Notes: generated from the sequence alone by a model not told the origin. Positions 9,781-21,960 are shown, numbered from the stretch's first letter. The stretch is 64,000 bases of DNA from Endomychus coccineus (GCA_958510875.1 OY294070.1:46603576-46667575), one strand, 5' to 3'. Made by a program: numbers and translations.

Positions 9781-12099
9781 TGTCCCCCCCTTCAGAGGAA
9801 ACTCCAGACCTCTGGTGTATAGTGTAAGTATGAGAAAAATTGTAGGTGGGTTTGTGTCAATATTTCTAAATACAAATTAAATATATCAATGAAGAATTAA
9901 TGATACAAGTTTATAACATACAATAAAATTATATAATTTGTGCGAACAGAAGTGATTCCGTATCAACCCATTTTCCATTTGTTGTAGTGCATCCCATTTT
10001 CGATGTGTAGACCCATAGTGCTAGTACTGGCCTGTGCAATAATATAATGTGATGCAGATTGAAATTGCACATTAAGCAAAATCCTAGGTAGTAGTATGTT
10101 TCATTCCGTGACGTTGTAAACTTCGGTGTACGTGTAGGTGGCATCATAACGTCTTGTTGACCGCGTGGTCCATGATCTTGTTTTCTTGATTTTTTCGGTA
10201 AGTTTGAAGTGTACCATGACCAAATTGTTTCGATCGTGTGTTGAAATTGTTGTCCAAATAGTGTAGTGAAGTTCGTTGTACGTTTGTTTGTGGTATAATG
10301 GAGGTAATAGACAGCATTCCACCATGGCAACCATGTTTTCGGTGAGTATAATTTGTGGAATAATTGCCCCAATTTTAAATCTTCTAAAGTTGAATTAATT
10401 CAATTGTGTGTGTCTTCAATCATCAGAACAATAATTTTTGTAGCTGGTGTGAGGTATACCATTTAGATTTGTTGACCTCTAAACTTCGATGACCTCGAGG
10501 GAACGGAATGACAGTTGCTTTTTACATTGTTGTGTTTTTTGTTGTAGGACAGAACCAGTACTATGGCGGAGATTTTGTATGTATTGCTCATGGATGTTGT
10601 CGTTGGTATCAGAGCTTCAACGTGTAGTTGGGTGTTGATATGGAACTATTCTGTTGCTTCCATTGACTTCGACTCAAATGCATGGTTACATGTAAAGATA
10701 AAAATAAAAGTAAGTATTGTATATATCGAAGGGTCGTTCTCACATTGGTTTTCCATGTTGATAAAATACAACATAAGTCACAAAACTCTTAATAAAAACA
10801 ATCAAATAAACAAAATACTGAACGTGAATAACTCAATTGCCCTTCTATGATAAATTACGTGTCTAGAGTTCGTAAAACCGTGGTGATCTCTCGCAGTGCC
10901 AAACAAAGACTGTCCTATCTCTCTCCTTCCGTTTATTCAAGGAAATTCGGTATTTCCCCGAAATTACGTACTGCTTGACACTCCGCTGATTCCACTCAAG
11001 TTAGGCAACACAACTTGCTGCTATAAGAGATCCCCGACATGTATGCAAAGAGTTCTATAACTAGAGTGGACAAGTAAGGCATTTATTCATACGAATCGAG
11101 TGCGTCTGTCCTTCTCTTTTCTCCCAAACGCATGATGAAAAACAAGGACAGAATACCTACTCGCGTATGAATTTAATAAATTGAATACATTGGGTAGGAT
11201 CCTACTTGTCCACTCTAGTTATAGAACTCGTTGCATGTATATAAAGATTATAACAATATTCTGCAGACTTATTTATATAAGAAAAATAGCGATATAATCA
11301 TGAATGTATTCTACTATTTCTGAATTATTTGTAGTGGTAAATAATTATTATTAAATGGAAAAATAATATAACTAAATTTACTGTTTTAGTAAAACATGAT
11401 AATAATCTAACTTAATATGTTCATTCTAAAAATCTAATTAAAAGTAGTTCAGTTCAGATAGGAAAAAAAAATATTATCGATCTATTCTAATTGGTTGATA
11501 ATACTACCTATAAAATATACAAAATATGTTTATCACTCAACGAAAAAATATTTGAATATTTTTCTAATTATTAATTATATCAAAATGTTAGTCACTGTTA
11601 GTGGTTGGTAAATTTCAAAACATGTAAAATAAGTAGTGACCATTGAGTATTAGTTATTCTAAAAGTAAGTGTTATTTATTACGTTGATTAGTAGTAGGAG
11701 ATGATGTATTGGTTAGCGTTCTTATCCAAATTTAATACCTCTGTCTATGTATTGAAAATAAATTGTAATTATAAGTAGGTAGGTATTGATAAATTGGTTA
11801 GTTGTAGGTTAGATTACCCAAATATATTTTGAAAGATAAATATATTTAATTAGTATTTATTTAATTACGATGCTATTCGATTAGAAGTCAAAATAAGATT
11901 TGTGCACAATATTGATTCCTAACTTAATATCAAAGTACGTCAATATACTAAAGGAGCTCCTGGGTTATAATGTATTTGATTTAACTTTATTTGTTAAATG
12001 TTGGTAGGTTTGTCTATTCTGGAGTAAATGAAGACCGGGAATTTCTACATTTTTGTGGGTATTACACACGAACGTAGCTTCATTTACTAATTGTATTGG
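9781..12099 (-). other. Gypsy 3' non-coding region between env and 3' LTR
   Basis: About 2.3 kb, AT-rich. I find no convincing gene. Several short open frames (9929-10372, 10101-10334, 10563-10850) overlap each other in different frames and show no recognisable domain. It holds the polypurine tract at the left and a ~197-bp inverted-repeat element at 11042-11238. The unusual length suggests sequence captured by, or inserted into, the element. Confidence 0.5.
11042..11238. mobile_element. MITE-like inverted-repeat element in the gypsy 3' region
   Basis: Arms of about 35 bases: AGTTCTATAACTAGAGTGGA at 11050-11069 continuing to 11076, and its near-perfect complement at 11203-11238. An inner pair, ATTCATACG / CGTATGAAT, continues the pairing, so the whole can fold into a long hairpin. 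No coding capacity. The size and structure are those of a non-autonomous DNA transposon. Superfamily and target duplication are not clear. Confidence 0.75.
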
Positions 12100-12357
12100 T
12101 TATATGAAGCTCTCAGCTTCATCCAGACCGGTATTGCTTGGTGTAAGAATTAGGTTCAAGGTTTTACCTTTAGACAGGGATAAGAGGCTATCATTTCCAT
12201 CAACGTGTAATATGTATTGATTATTTCGAGAAGTAGAAGCTTGGTGTTCTGAAAAATCATGCATTTCTAAATCGTTGGTTTTAACATTGATATTTTGTGT
12301 TTTAGGTGTGCTACTACACTCTAGCAGCGAAATTATGAGTCTAATGCTTATGTACAT
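12100..12357 (-). pseudogene. Possible displaced tail of gypsy env
   Basis: Open frame of 85 codons just downstream of the env frame, in another phase. It starts with a hydrophobic stretch (ISIRLIISLL) and continues with a polar tail. It may be the end of the env cytoplasmic region shifted out of frame, or chance. No family recognised. Confidence 0.3.
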
Positions 12358-12396
12358 GATGGAAATTATTAAAGCAGCATGGATCCAATGAGAATG

Positions 12397-13494
12397 TCAT
12401 GATGAATAGCGTTTTGAGGGGTGTTGGTGTCCGTGAACAGTGGGAACTGTTGCTATAATAGCAGGATTCCTTCGGAATATGAGATAAGCTACAGCAGCGG
12501 AGATAATGCAATTCCAGATCAAGAAAACTGAATCACCATGGAGTCCGTATCTCGCAGGATATGTAAGCTCTTCTGGAGGGAGATTTTGTGAAGATTCTAT
12601 GATTTCTTTATATGTACTTGCCGAACTTGTTAAATTTGAATGAGGTAAATTAAGTGTCCAATTTTGATTCAAACATTCACTTATATTTTCATATGATGGA
12701 ACGTAATTTTTTGAAATAGGATTCAGTATAGATGATTTTAAGTTAGACCATGTTGCTGGTATAGTGTGAGTTATTTTAGCTTGCTGAGGGAAATTGTCTT
12801 GACAAGGGTATCTTTGTGGTATCACGGTAAAGTTTTCAGACATAAGCTTACAATTACATGGCAATTTAACTTTTAAAGCTTCAGGGGTTGTATAGGCTGG
12901 AGAAGGTATATTGTGTGAGGTTGAATTGCAATGAATGATGATATTGGGTTCAGGGTGTGTTAGGATGTTAACTTCTTCTTCAATTTCTGTTATCAACATT
13001 GCTGTTGAGGTGTGGCAAACCATTGAGCAGTGATTACTAATATCTTCAACAGATGTAGCTCTGATTAATTTGGTGGCACAAGCTGGACCTTGTAGTGAAT
13101 TGCCAGAAAATCTTGGAAAGTAACACAACTTATCATGAAAAGGTTTACAGTGATGTAATCCTGTTCCTGAAATTTGTCGAATTGTGTATTCATTAAAAGT
13201 GTTTGAGCGGGCTGCTAAATATGATGTATCGTAATGAATTTTACATGTTTGGTTGAACCAAAGAAAAAGAGCTATAATTAATTCAAAAAGTTTCCATGCT
13301 ACATTTTCTTGTAAAATTGGAATTTTCAAATGGATTGAGACTGTCTCTTGTAGAAATGTACAGTCGCAAATTGGTAGTTGATAGTACCTAGAAATGTCTG
13401 TTTTCGGGATGGCCAGTCCTTCAGCGGACAATTTTAGTTCTTCTTCTAACAATAGTAAATCGTGTTGTAAAGTGGCAGGCTCTAAAATAATCAC
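12397..13494 (-). pseudogene. Gypsy env, C-terminal (F2-like) part
   Basis: 365-codon frame, cysteine-rich, with several N-glycosylation sequons. It has a hydrophobic segment near the end (VFLIWNCIISAAVAYLIF) followed by a basic residue pair, read as the transmembrane anchor. The layout matches insect errantivirus Env, related to the baculovirus F fusion proteins, which would mediate membrane fusion. It is separated from its N-terminal part by stops and frame changes between 13495 and 13735, so no intact Env is encoded. Confidence 0.75.
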
Positions 13495-13733
13495 AGGTAT
13501 TTAATGTTGTTTACATGAATTAATTATGCTCTGACTTTTAATTGCTCTAGTGAGTTGAATTATTTTTTTGAGATTTGAAAATTCACGAGATAAACTTGAA
13601 AATATTAATCTTGTTCTTCTGCTATTGTGTTGTACGTAATTCTTTGATTATTTATGAAATTTTCTAAAATATGAATATGAGCTTCAGTTTGTTTAAAGTT
13701 TTTTGCAACATCCTGCTCATAAGCCTTGAGCGT

Positions 13734-14280
13734 TTATGAGTTTTCAGTGATCTGTTTTATTGATCCTGACAATTCTTTATTCAGTTTAAATAAATTTGCC
13801 CTTAATCTGTTCTCATTTGTAACTAGAGAGTCTAGTTTATGTAGAGTTGCCACACCACAACACCATGATAAACCTTCACCTAGGAAATCTAGGGAACGTT
13901 TCCTTTTTGGTTTGTTATGCATGTCGAAGGTTGGAGTACAGTTCTTGAGTACTCCAACTACTTTCGAACATTATAAATTCAACTTCATAAGCTTTTGATA
14001 AATAATCCATTTTTAGTGAAAATGCACATAAATCTTTATTGATTGATGGGTGATGGCAAGTTGTCTTTGTTGGTTTAGAAAAGGTGATTTTTTCTTCAAA
14101 CCATTGAGTTTCGTAAGTTAATGGTATCGTTGCTTCATAACTAATTGTTTCTGATAGGTTTTTCCAAAACGCCCCTGCCGATACTCCGATGGTTTCGGTT
14201 TGCACTTCTGTGATAAGTAGTAGAATTATAATGGAGTACCTGTGACAATAATACTTTAGTTTTTTATTCCTTTCAATCAT
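13734..14280 (-). pseudogene. Gypsy env, N-terminal part with furin-type site
   Basis: Two frames. 13915-14280 starts with a basic then hydrophobic stretch (YSIIILLLITEVQT) resembling a signal peptide. 13734-13922 carries a run of basic residues (KPKRKR) followed by a Gly/hydrophobic segment (SLDFLGEGLSW), the position of a furin cleavage site and fusion peptide in F-type envelope proteins. The two frames and the C-terminal part are out of phase, so the gene is broken in at least two places. Confidence 0.75.
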
Positions 14281-14565
14281 TCCTGGTTCTTATTAGAATG
14301 TGTATCGTTCAATTATCCAATTGAATAAAATGAAAATATCATATCCTTGCTCTATATGGATCAAAAATAATGTGAAATTACCTGCTTTGATATGAGCAGG
14401 TAATTAGTTGAAATGAGAATTTTTTTTTCTAATATGTGAAATGAATGTTATTATGCTTATGTATTCTAGTTACTATTCGATATGTACATTTACTCTCAAT
14501 TTTCAATTATACTATTTAAAATAGTGAATTTATTTAAAAACTTAATATATAGATTTTTATTTGAG
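14281..14565 (-). other. Gypsy pol-env spacer
   Basis: 285 AT-rich bases with no open frame between the integrase stop (14566) and env. In gypsy-type elements env is expressed from a spliced RNA whose acceptor lies in this area. I could not single out the acceptor. Confidence 0.4.
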
Positions 14566-16152
14566 TTAGGGTTGAGGGTGGGTATTCCATTTTACTGGGG
14601 TTGGTATGTTTTCGGTATTAATCGTTCCTTCATGTGACACTGGAGGTGTCCAAGGGTCGTAATATGGTAGTATTCTACTAACATGAACTATTTCTTTTTT
14701 AGATTTGTTTGATGGACCTTTCTGAATTTCATAATCTACATCTGAAATTTTTCTAGTTATGTAGTATGGCCCAAAATATTTTAAAAGTAGTTTTTCACTT
14801 CTGCCTATTTTCCTAATAGGGGTGAAAACTTCAACTTGGTCCCCTAGAACAAATCCAACATGACGATGAGATTGGTCATATCTGTTTTTGTCTATTTGTT
14901 GTTTTTTGTCAATATTTTCAATAGCTAAATTTCGTACTGCTAATGCTTTATCTCGTATTTTTATAACGTCTAATGAATCTGTGAGACGCATCAAATTTGC
15001 TTCTGTTGGCAGGACAGGTACTCTGCCATACACCAACATGAATGGTGAGATTTTAGTGGTTTCCTGTCTAGAAGTATTGTAGCCAAATGTGATGTGAGCT
15101 CAGGTATTCGTCCCAGTCTGTTTGGTCAGTGTTCGTGTATGCTAACATGTATGCTATAGTTTCATTCAGTCGCTCGGTGAGACAGTTACAAGCTTGGTGA
15201 TACGCAGTGGTAAACTTACTTGTAGTGCTCATTATTTTGAGCAGGTCTCTGACTAATTCAGATTGGAAAGTTTCACCTCTATCACTCAAAATTTCTCGAG
15301 GTGCGCCATGTTCTTTGATTATTCTTTCCAAAATGAATTTAGCGATATGTTCACTCTTGTCATTAACTAATGCTTGAGTTTCAGCCCATCTTGTGGCATA
15401 ATCCGTAGCTACGACAATAACTGTCTTACCGTTTCTACTCCTGCGAAACGGACCAAGTATGTCTATGTCTATTTTGTCAAAAGGGTTTCCAACAGGAATT
15501 GGCTGTAATAAACCACAGCTTTCCTGTTCTTCTGACCTTTTCGTGCTTGACAATCTGGACAACCTTTAATAAACTTATCGATATCTTTATGCATAGTTGA
15601 CCAGTAAAACCTATTTTTAATTTTGTGAGAAGTCTTGGTTGTGCCAAGATGACCTGATGCTGGTTCACTATGTAGGCTATAGATAATTTCACCAATAAGG
15701 TGTTTTGGTACTACTAATAAGTAGTCTCGACCCTCTTGATTTGGGTTAATCCTGTATAAAGTCCCATCAATAAGTCGAAAATTCTTCGCTTGTTTTGTGA
15801 GGCCAATTGTTGCTGATTCATGTTTTGAGTTTTCTAAAATATTTATCAGTGAATTCAATTGTTCGTCCAATTTTTGGTACTTTGTGAATTCAATAGAATC
15901 GATTAGATAGGTATGCACCTCTTCAGTATCGTGTTCAACTGCCTCAGTTGCTTCTAATACAGGATACCTTGATAAACAGTCAACATCTTTATGATTTATC
16001 CCACTTTTGTGGACAATTGAATAATCAAATTCTGATAGTTTGATAGCCCATCTCGCAAGGCGACCTGTGGGGCTTTTTAGTGATTTCAAGTAGCATAACG
16101 CATGATGATCTGTTACTATTTTAACTGGCTTCCCATAGATTAGGTGTCTCAA
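14566..16152 (-). pseudogene. Gypsy integrase and end of RNase H
   Basis: Three frames. 15469-16152 starts in RNase H (KPVKIVTDHHALCYL, RWAIKLSEFDY, HKSGINHKDVDCLSRYP). It then has the integrase HHCC zinc domain (HSEPASGHLGTTKT ... CPDCQARKG). 15068-15562 holds the catalytic core: DKIDIDILGPF, LSDRGETF and NCLTERLNETI supply the two Asp and the Glu of DDE. 14566-15039 ends with GPYYITRKI, a GPY/F module, and a proline-rich tail. Frameshifts near 15500 and 15050 interrupt it. Confidence 0.88.
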
Positions 16153-16254
16153 ATATGAAAGTCCCCAAATAGCCGATAAACCCTCAAGTTCAGAAATTGT
16201 GTAATTTTGCTCAGCTTTTGTTAAGCTGCGGCTTATATAAGCAATTGAATGAAC

Positions 16255-17443
16255 TTAGTCATCTGCACCTAATTGTAGTAATATTGCAGCAATGCCATAT
16301 TGGCAAGCGTCTACTCTTAGCTCACATTCTTTTAAAGGATCAAAATGTTGTATTACTGGGGCTGTTATCATTTTATTTTTTAATTCGTCGAAAGCGATTC
16401 GATGTTCTTTTTTGGTTGCTTTGTACAAAGGATGTGCAATTTTAGCAAAGTTGTGTATGAATTTTCTATAGTAGTTACAAAGACCTAAGAAACATTGAAC
16501 TCCCTTCATATTTCGAGGTGTTGGAAAATGTTTAATAGCCGCTAGTTTGTCTTCATCAGGGGCTAACCCTCCAACTCCCACAACGTGACCTAATAATTCA
16601 ACTTTGCTCTGAATATAGTTACATTTGCTAGGCTTTAAAGTAAGTCCTGCTTGACTTAGTCGCTGGAAAACCTTTTCTGGTTTTTCTAAATGTTCCTCAA
16701 AAGTTTCTGAGAATATAATAATATCATCTAAATAGATGAGAATATCTTTCCATTCCATTCCCTGAAATACTTTGTCCGCAAGCTCTTGAAAAGTTGCAGG
16801 TGCGTTGCATAGACCAAAAGGTAACACATTGAATTCGTATAATCACTGACCCTGAGTTATAAATGCCGTGTACGCCTTGTGTTCCTCTTTTATTCGTACT
16901 TGCCAGTAACCACTAAACATATCTAGTGTTGTAAAATATTTTGCGTTGCCTAGATAAGTTAAAATATCGTCAATGTTACAATGGGTACATAGATTTTTTC
17001 GTTACATTATTGATATGCCTATAGTCGATGCAAAAACGAACTGTGCCATCTTTCTTTTTTACTAATACGATTGGGCTAGACCAGGGTGAATGATTTTCTG
17101 TATTTGATTTATTACTTTATATTATTTGTTTTTCTTTGTGGGAAACTTTGTAAGGTCTTGATTTGATAGGTTTATCAGTTTCAATAATAATTTCGTGTTC
17201 GGTTAAGTCAGTAGTACCCATTGATTTGGTAGTTTTAGAGAACACGTTGGGATATTTTTCTAATAAAGAAATAAGTTCAAGTTTCTCGTCTAAATTGTTG
17301 ATATTGTCTAAGTTGTGGTCTTGTAGTGTTACAGATCCGTCAGTTTCTTCAGTATACAGAAAAATACTCTCGTTGTTCAGATTTGATGCAGCTTTTTTAA
17401 AATAAAGACCTATTGAAGTACCTATGAAAAGCTTGATGTTCAT
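16255..17443 (-). pseudogene. Gypsy reverse transcriptase / RNase H
   Basis: Broken RT. 17117-17443 gives the RT linker ending in KPIKSRPYKVSHKEKQII. Between 16828 and 17110, in two frames, are [20 protein letters not shown] and TLDMFSGYWQVRIKEEHKAY (first catalytic Asp). 16255-16827 has LPFGLCNAPATFQ, then ILIYLDDIIIFS (the YLDD active site) and FLGLCNYYRKFIHNFAKIA, entering RNase H. Stops replace residues after YPL and after TQGQ, and there are phase changes, so it is inactive. Confidence 0.88.
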
Positions 17444-17627
17444 GTGAGATCTGGAAACGATATTTACGTATTATTTTCTAAATAAGGTTCACTAATGCAT
17501 AGTAACCCTCTAAGAATTAAAAACATTCATTCGCCTCGTAGTAAAGTGTGGATAGTATTTCAGGAAGAATTCCAGAATATTATGTAATAGCTTTACTTTG
17601 ATCTCAACATTTTGTCTTTATTAGCAG

Positions 17628-18107
17628 TTACTTTGATCCACTAATGTCATTATCAAGCGTGGGTTGTAAATTGTAGCATATAGGCAATATATTAGTATTT
17701 TGTTTGTGTAAATTTACGCTAGATATTTTATTGTTGATATCAAGTTGAACTGTAGATGAGTTGAAATCAATTACGGCCCTATGTTCTTGCAAAAAATATG
17801 TGCCTAAGATTAAAGGTTTGGGTAATGAATCGATTACTAGAGCATTAGACTCCATGAATTCACCAGCAATTCTTAGTTTAAAACATACTTCACCTATTGA
17901 ATTAATTTCGGTAATGAGAACCTTATTTGTAATTTTGATCGGTAAATGCTTTACTAAATCTCTTAAAACAACATTTTGGCTACATCCAGTGTCTGAAACT
18001 ATTTCGATAATTTCTGAATTGTTTATATTACCCTTAATGATTAGAATATTTTTTGACACTGATCCATTTACATTATGAAGGACGACCTCAGGGGATTTTA
18101 GTGTCAT
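17628..18107 (-). pseudogene. Gypsy aspartic protease region
   Basis: 159-codon frame with EIVSDTGCSQNVVLRDLV, the retroviral-type active site (Asp-Thr-Gly), and, ~60 residues on, PKPLILGTYFLQEHRAVIDF, the second conserved block of retropepsins. It directly follows the gag knuckle frame. It lacks the RT continuation in the same frame: 17444-17627 is closed. It would process the Gag-Pol polyprotein. Confidence 0.82.
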
Positions 18108-18358
18108 CCCTTCTCATTTGGGGGTTGTCTGTTAGTTTTGGTTTTAGCTGTAACCTTATTTTCTCTATAATTTGAATTTGTATTACACACTGATGTGTAA
18201 TGTCCAACCCTATTACAGTTAGAACAGATTGGACTACCTTCTTTTGTTCTAGTCTGTGGTATGTCATTTTGTTTAAATCTGTCGTTTCTGTTTTGATTAG
18301 AAAAATGAACGTTAGGTTGGTTAGTCTTTTTAGAATTATATGTGTGTATTAATTGCAT
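18104..18358 (-). pseudogene. Gypsy gag nucleocapsid part
   Basis: 84 codons with one CCHC knuckle, CSNCNRVGHYTSVC, in a Asn/Lys/Arg-rich context. It overlaps the end of the capsid frame by 23 bases in another phase, which could reflect either a frameshift mutation or programmed frameshifting. It overlaps the protease frame by four bases. Confidence 0.8.
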
Positions 18359-19256
18359 GTCCTTTAATGTCGCTTAGTTTTAAAACTAATGCTTTAAGTT
18401 GGTCCATATTCATTCCAGAGGAGCTCAACATATAATAGCTTTCATGATAAGTCGGGTGTAAGCCATTTTCAAAGTGATCCTTGAATATATCAAATGCCAT
18501 ATATGGATCGACTTCATTTGACAATGATAAAAGGTCGTAGAAATATTCTTTTATGTCCTCATTATCTTGTTGCTTTTTCGTATTGAAACGCAATTTAATT
18601 TGTCTCAAAGGGTGTTCGCCACCGAATTCTTTACAGAATTCTCCCGATATCTGCTCCCAAATTTTATTATTGTTAGCCGATTCAGCTATATATCTAGCAT
18701 ACCAGTTAATAGCTGCTCCTTCTAGAAAGCTGCCTAAATAATTTATTTTATATGCATCATTCCAGCCATTTGCTGAAGCTGAACGTTCATAACTTCTAAT
18801 GAAAGTTATGGGGTCGCTTGTGCATGGGTTGAATAAAGGTGGTGACAAAAATTAAGGTACTGTAGGTGACCTACCAGCAGTTGTAGCATCTGCCAGTGTT
18901 ATGTTGTGGGCCATTTTGCGTGTTGGTGATTTAAAAAGTGACTTTTTCCTTGTGGATCCAGTATGTGCTTCTAAGTCACTTAGGAAATTATCACCAAATT
19001 GTGACGTTCGTCTAACTACTGTGTGTAATTCAGCTTCTTCTTGCCAAGAAGTAGTATGTGAAGGACTATCAAAGTCGGTTGGGGTGGATGATGTTGATTT
19101 AGTAGGGTTTCTGTGTGTTATGAATGCATTTCCAAGTACTTCTGTACTGCAAAAGTTAGGTTCAAAATGAGTGTATGTTTTATCTTCGACAGTTAACTTT
19201 AATCTAATGTCTGCATTTTTTGCTTTAGCTCTTGTGAATGGTTTGTCATTTGACAT
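18336..19256 (-). pseudogene. Gypsy gag (matrix/capsid), one in-frame stop
   Basis: The frames 18852-19256 and 18336-18848 are in the same phase, separated by a single TAA at 18852-18854. The N-terminal part starts at an ATG (MSNDKPFTRAKAK). The second part has FNPCTSDPITFIRSYERSA, GSFLEGAAINWYARYI and LRQIKLRFNTKKQQDNEDIKEY, the retrotransposon Gag capsid pattern. The nonsense codon makes the copy defective. Confidence 0.82.
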
Positions 19257-19697
19257 GTCAAACAGTCAGTAGTCATTGGCTTGTTGAAAATATATACAAA
19301 GAACAAAAACTTAAAGTGATGTTCTGTCAGATATCTTAGAATATTATTTGAAAACGTAGATAATATTAACTGAACAATAATGTTTCAATTATGTGAAACA
19401 ATGATGATAGTAGAAAGGTGAATTATACTGTATATATGTACGTAGAAAATGAAAAAACAAAATATGTATAAAATAAAAATTAAGGAATGGAGAATTAATT
19501 TTAATTAGGCATTATACAAGAATCACATTCCAGGGATGATTAAATAATAAATAATAAAAATATTTATTAAGCATTTTTCAATTAGTGAATTATATGTATT
19601 CAGTTTAGTTTAATAATTTTGATTAAAATCATACAGGGAACTTCCTCCTTAGCGTATCTAAATATGCCAAAAAGAAAAGAACGGCGCCTCCACCACA
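19257..19697 (-). other. Gypsy 5' leader and primer-binding region
   Basis: 440 AT-rich bases between gag and the 5' LTR. The primer-binding site should lie against the LTR. The minus strand there reads TGTGGTGGAGGCGCCGTTC, and a TGG start is present, but I cannot assign a tRNA. Nothing else recognised. Confidence 0.5.
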
Positions 19698-20348
19698 TGC
19701 CACGCGCCAGTTATTTTTGGTAGAGCTGAATGTTTTTAAATGAATATTGGTTTGGTGGCGAGAGGCATGGCGTATCCCTGAGGATTCTTGTTTAAGATAT
19801 TTTAAATGTAATTTGAAATAAACAACATTGGTAAAACTAAATCAATAGAGTTTATTAAAACAAATGACCAAATAAAAATAAAAGACGACGCTATGTAAAT
19901 TGATTAATCAAATACAATGATAAATAGTTTGAAAATTAGCTTAGTTAATTTGAAAGACATGATAATGAATAGTTTTGAAAACAGTTTAATTAAATCATTA
20001 ATTCTCCATTTAATGTGAATGAAAAAACATTACTTACATTATTAACATCGATCCCACTTTTCCTATGTCGGTGACTTACATAAACTTTATTGATGAAATG
20101 CAGCAATTCAGGATTCGCACGGTAGATGAACTTGTCCGGCAGAATAATGAACCCTAATGCTGACATTACAGTTTTACTTATTATTTGCAATATCAAAGTA
20201 TCTGAGAATGAAATTAACACCGACTGACAGGAAATGGTTTGAAGTAAGTTTTGTAATAAGATAAATTGGAATTAAATATCTAAAAGAATATATTATAGGA
20301 ATAAAAATGATTTACAATATTGAATTTGGTAAAATCGGAAACGTGAGA
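19698..20348 (-). repeat. Gypsy 5' LTR (651 bp)
   Basis: Direct repeat of 9066-9780. It begins TGCCACGCG on plus but ends ACGTGAGA, where the inner copy ends ACGTGACA, so the terminal dinucleotide has changed. It contains the ATAT target duplication just outside (20349-20352). It lacks segments present in the 3' LTR, consistent with age or post-insertion deletion. Confidence 0.9.
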
Positions 20349-20352
20349 ATAT

Positions 20353-21960
20353 ACATGGCATCTATCATTCTCAGTCTTTTCTATCCTAAAGGTAAAAGTT
20401 CCGAAGGATTCATGAATTGTGAGGAACTGTGTCAAGTAGTAGTCAGTGTTTTTGGGTCCACAAGAAAATCATGGTTCAATGTCTCTGATGAGTTTTTTGG
20501 TCCACATTGCCTTCTATTCTTCCTTATCACATCTCTCTTGCCACTTCCTTATCGTACGTTCTCTCGCCACCCACCTTGTTCCGGCCTGTCTGCTTCCTAC
20601 AGTGTATAGGAAGCATGCTTTCCCCATTATTAGGTCAATCGGCGGGATGCCTGCTATCACTTGGACTGCCCCTGCCGACACTATTCGGTAGGTGGCCGCA
20701 ATCCTCATCAAGGCCTTTCTCTGCATGGATATTGGCATTTTCCTCTGCTTTCCTTGTTTGAGGACTTCTCTCCAGATAGGTGCCGCGTACATGATTGTGC
20801 TATGCATTATCGTGCATAGCACTCGCCGTTTGTAGAAACTTGGACCACCCACATTGGCATCAGTTTCCTTAGTGCGTCATATCTTTCATTTGCCTTTTTC
20901 ACCATGTGGGTTACATGCGCAAAGAAGCTTAAGTTCCTTTTGAAAACTACTCCCAGATATTTTATTTCCATTACATTAAGTTTTATTGTCGTGTTCATTA
21001 TGTCAATAGTGAAATTTTTAACGTTCCTTGGTCCCTTGATTACTAGCATCTCAGTATTCTCGATGGCGACTTCTAGTCCCTTGCTTGTCATCCATTCTAT
21101 AACTAGGTCCATTGTGTTCTTCACTTTTTTTCATGTCCGGTTGGTCTTTTGCTTCTATGAGCACAGCTAGATCGTCAGCATAAGCTCTCGGAGAAACTCC
21201 TCCCATATAGGGTACCCTAAGAACACCTTCATATAGAATGTTCCACAGTGTTGGACCAAAAACCCATGGATCACTTATGTTTCACCGTCCCCATTTCAAT
21301 GTAGCGGTCGCTGAAATAGTCTTCTACACATTTCGTTTGATATGATTTCATATTTAACCCCTCATTTCTTCTACTATGTGATGCCATCTTGCCGTATTGA
21401 AGGCATTCTTGACGTCGATCGTAATCCACCACCCAGCGTCGATGATTTCATCACTATGGTCATGGATAATAGAGCTGTTATCGTCGATCTCCTGGGTCGA
21501 AACCCGTGTTGGTGATCCGATAAGCATTTCTTTTCTTCTTATTCATCAATTATTCTATTTACAATGTACCTACCGCACTTAGTAGGCGTATTAGTCTGAA
21601 TGAAGACGACTCATTCAGATTTTCCCCCCTCTTCGGTATAAGCACGACTCCAGCTTTCTTACAAGCCTTTGGAAACCGCTGTTGTCTCAGTAGGTCGTTA
21701 AACATAGCTAGTATGTTTTCGGGACAGATTTCAACTGCACACTTAATCGCCTCAACTGTTATACTGTCGGGCCCGGTCCCGCCTTCATTACCTAAACAGC
21801 TGTATTCATGTCTTCTATTGTAAATGGAGAGTATATGATACTATTTTCCTCCATCCTTATCATTGGTTCCCCTGAAGAGAGAAAGAGATCGCGAAGTATC
21901 TTTCCTTTTCTTTGGACTGTTAGGGTGAAACACAGCTCGTTGCCTTCCAGATTTCTGGTG
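20353..21960 (-). pseudogene. L2 ORF2 reverse transcriptase (heavily broken)
   Basis: From left: first half of the zinc-ribbon domain (ESFGTFTFRIEKTEND), then 20514-20852 with RIAATYRIVSAGAVQVIAGI, 20807-21124 with KGLEVAIENTEMLVIKGPRN, and further right, across many stops, RAYADDLAVLI near 21150-21190 and QHGF/fingers-type remnants to ~21960. The active-site YADD is present but the frames are interrupted repeatedly. Resembles L1 at 4354-5973. Confidence 0.8.

Larger units (their letters stand above)
9066..20348 (-). mobile_element. Gypsy-type LTR element with env (errantivirus-like), nested in L2
   Basis: Minus-sense element of 11.3 kb with direct LTRs at 9066-9780 and 19698-20348 and a 4-bp ATAT target duplication at 9062-9065 and 20349-20352. 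Gene order on minus is leader, gag, protease, RT/RNase H, integrase, env, then a long 3' non-coding region, and a purine tract against the 3' LTR. An F-like env after pol is the arrangement of insect errantiviruses. Every gene has at least one break, so the copy is defective. Confidence 0.92.

Noticed and set aside
10101..10334. Possible small gene with ATG in the gypsy 3' region
   Set aside because: Low complexity Thr/Tyr end, no homology that I recognise, and another frame is equally open over it.
9929..10850. Open frames of 77-147 codons in the gypsy 3' region
   Set aside because: They overlap in conflicting frames. The longest begins at TTG, not ATG, and none shows a domain, signal peptide or repeat structure.
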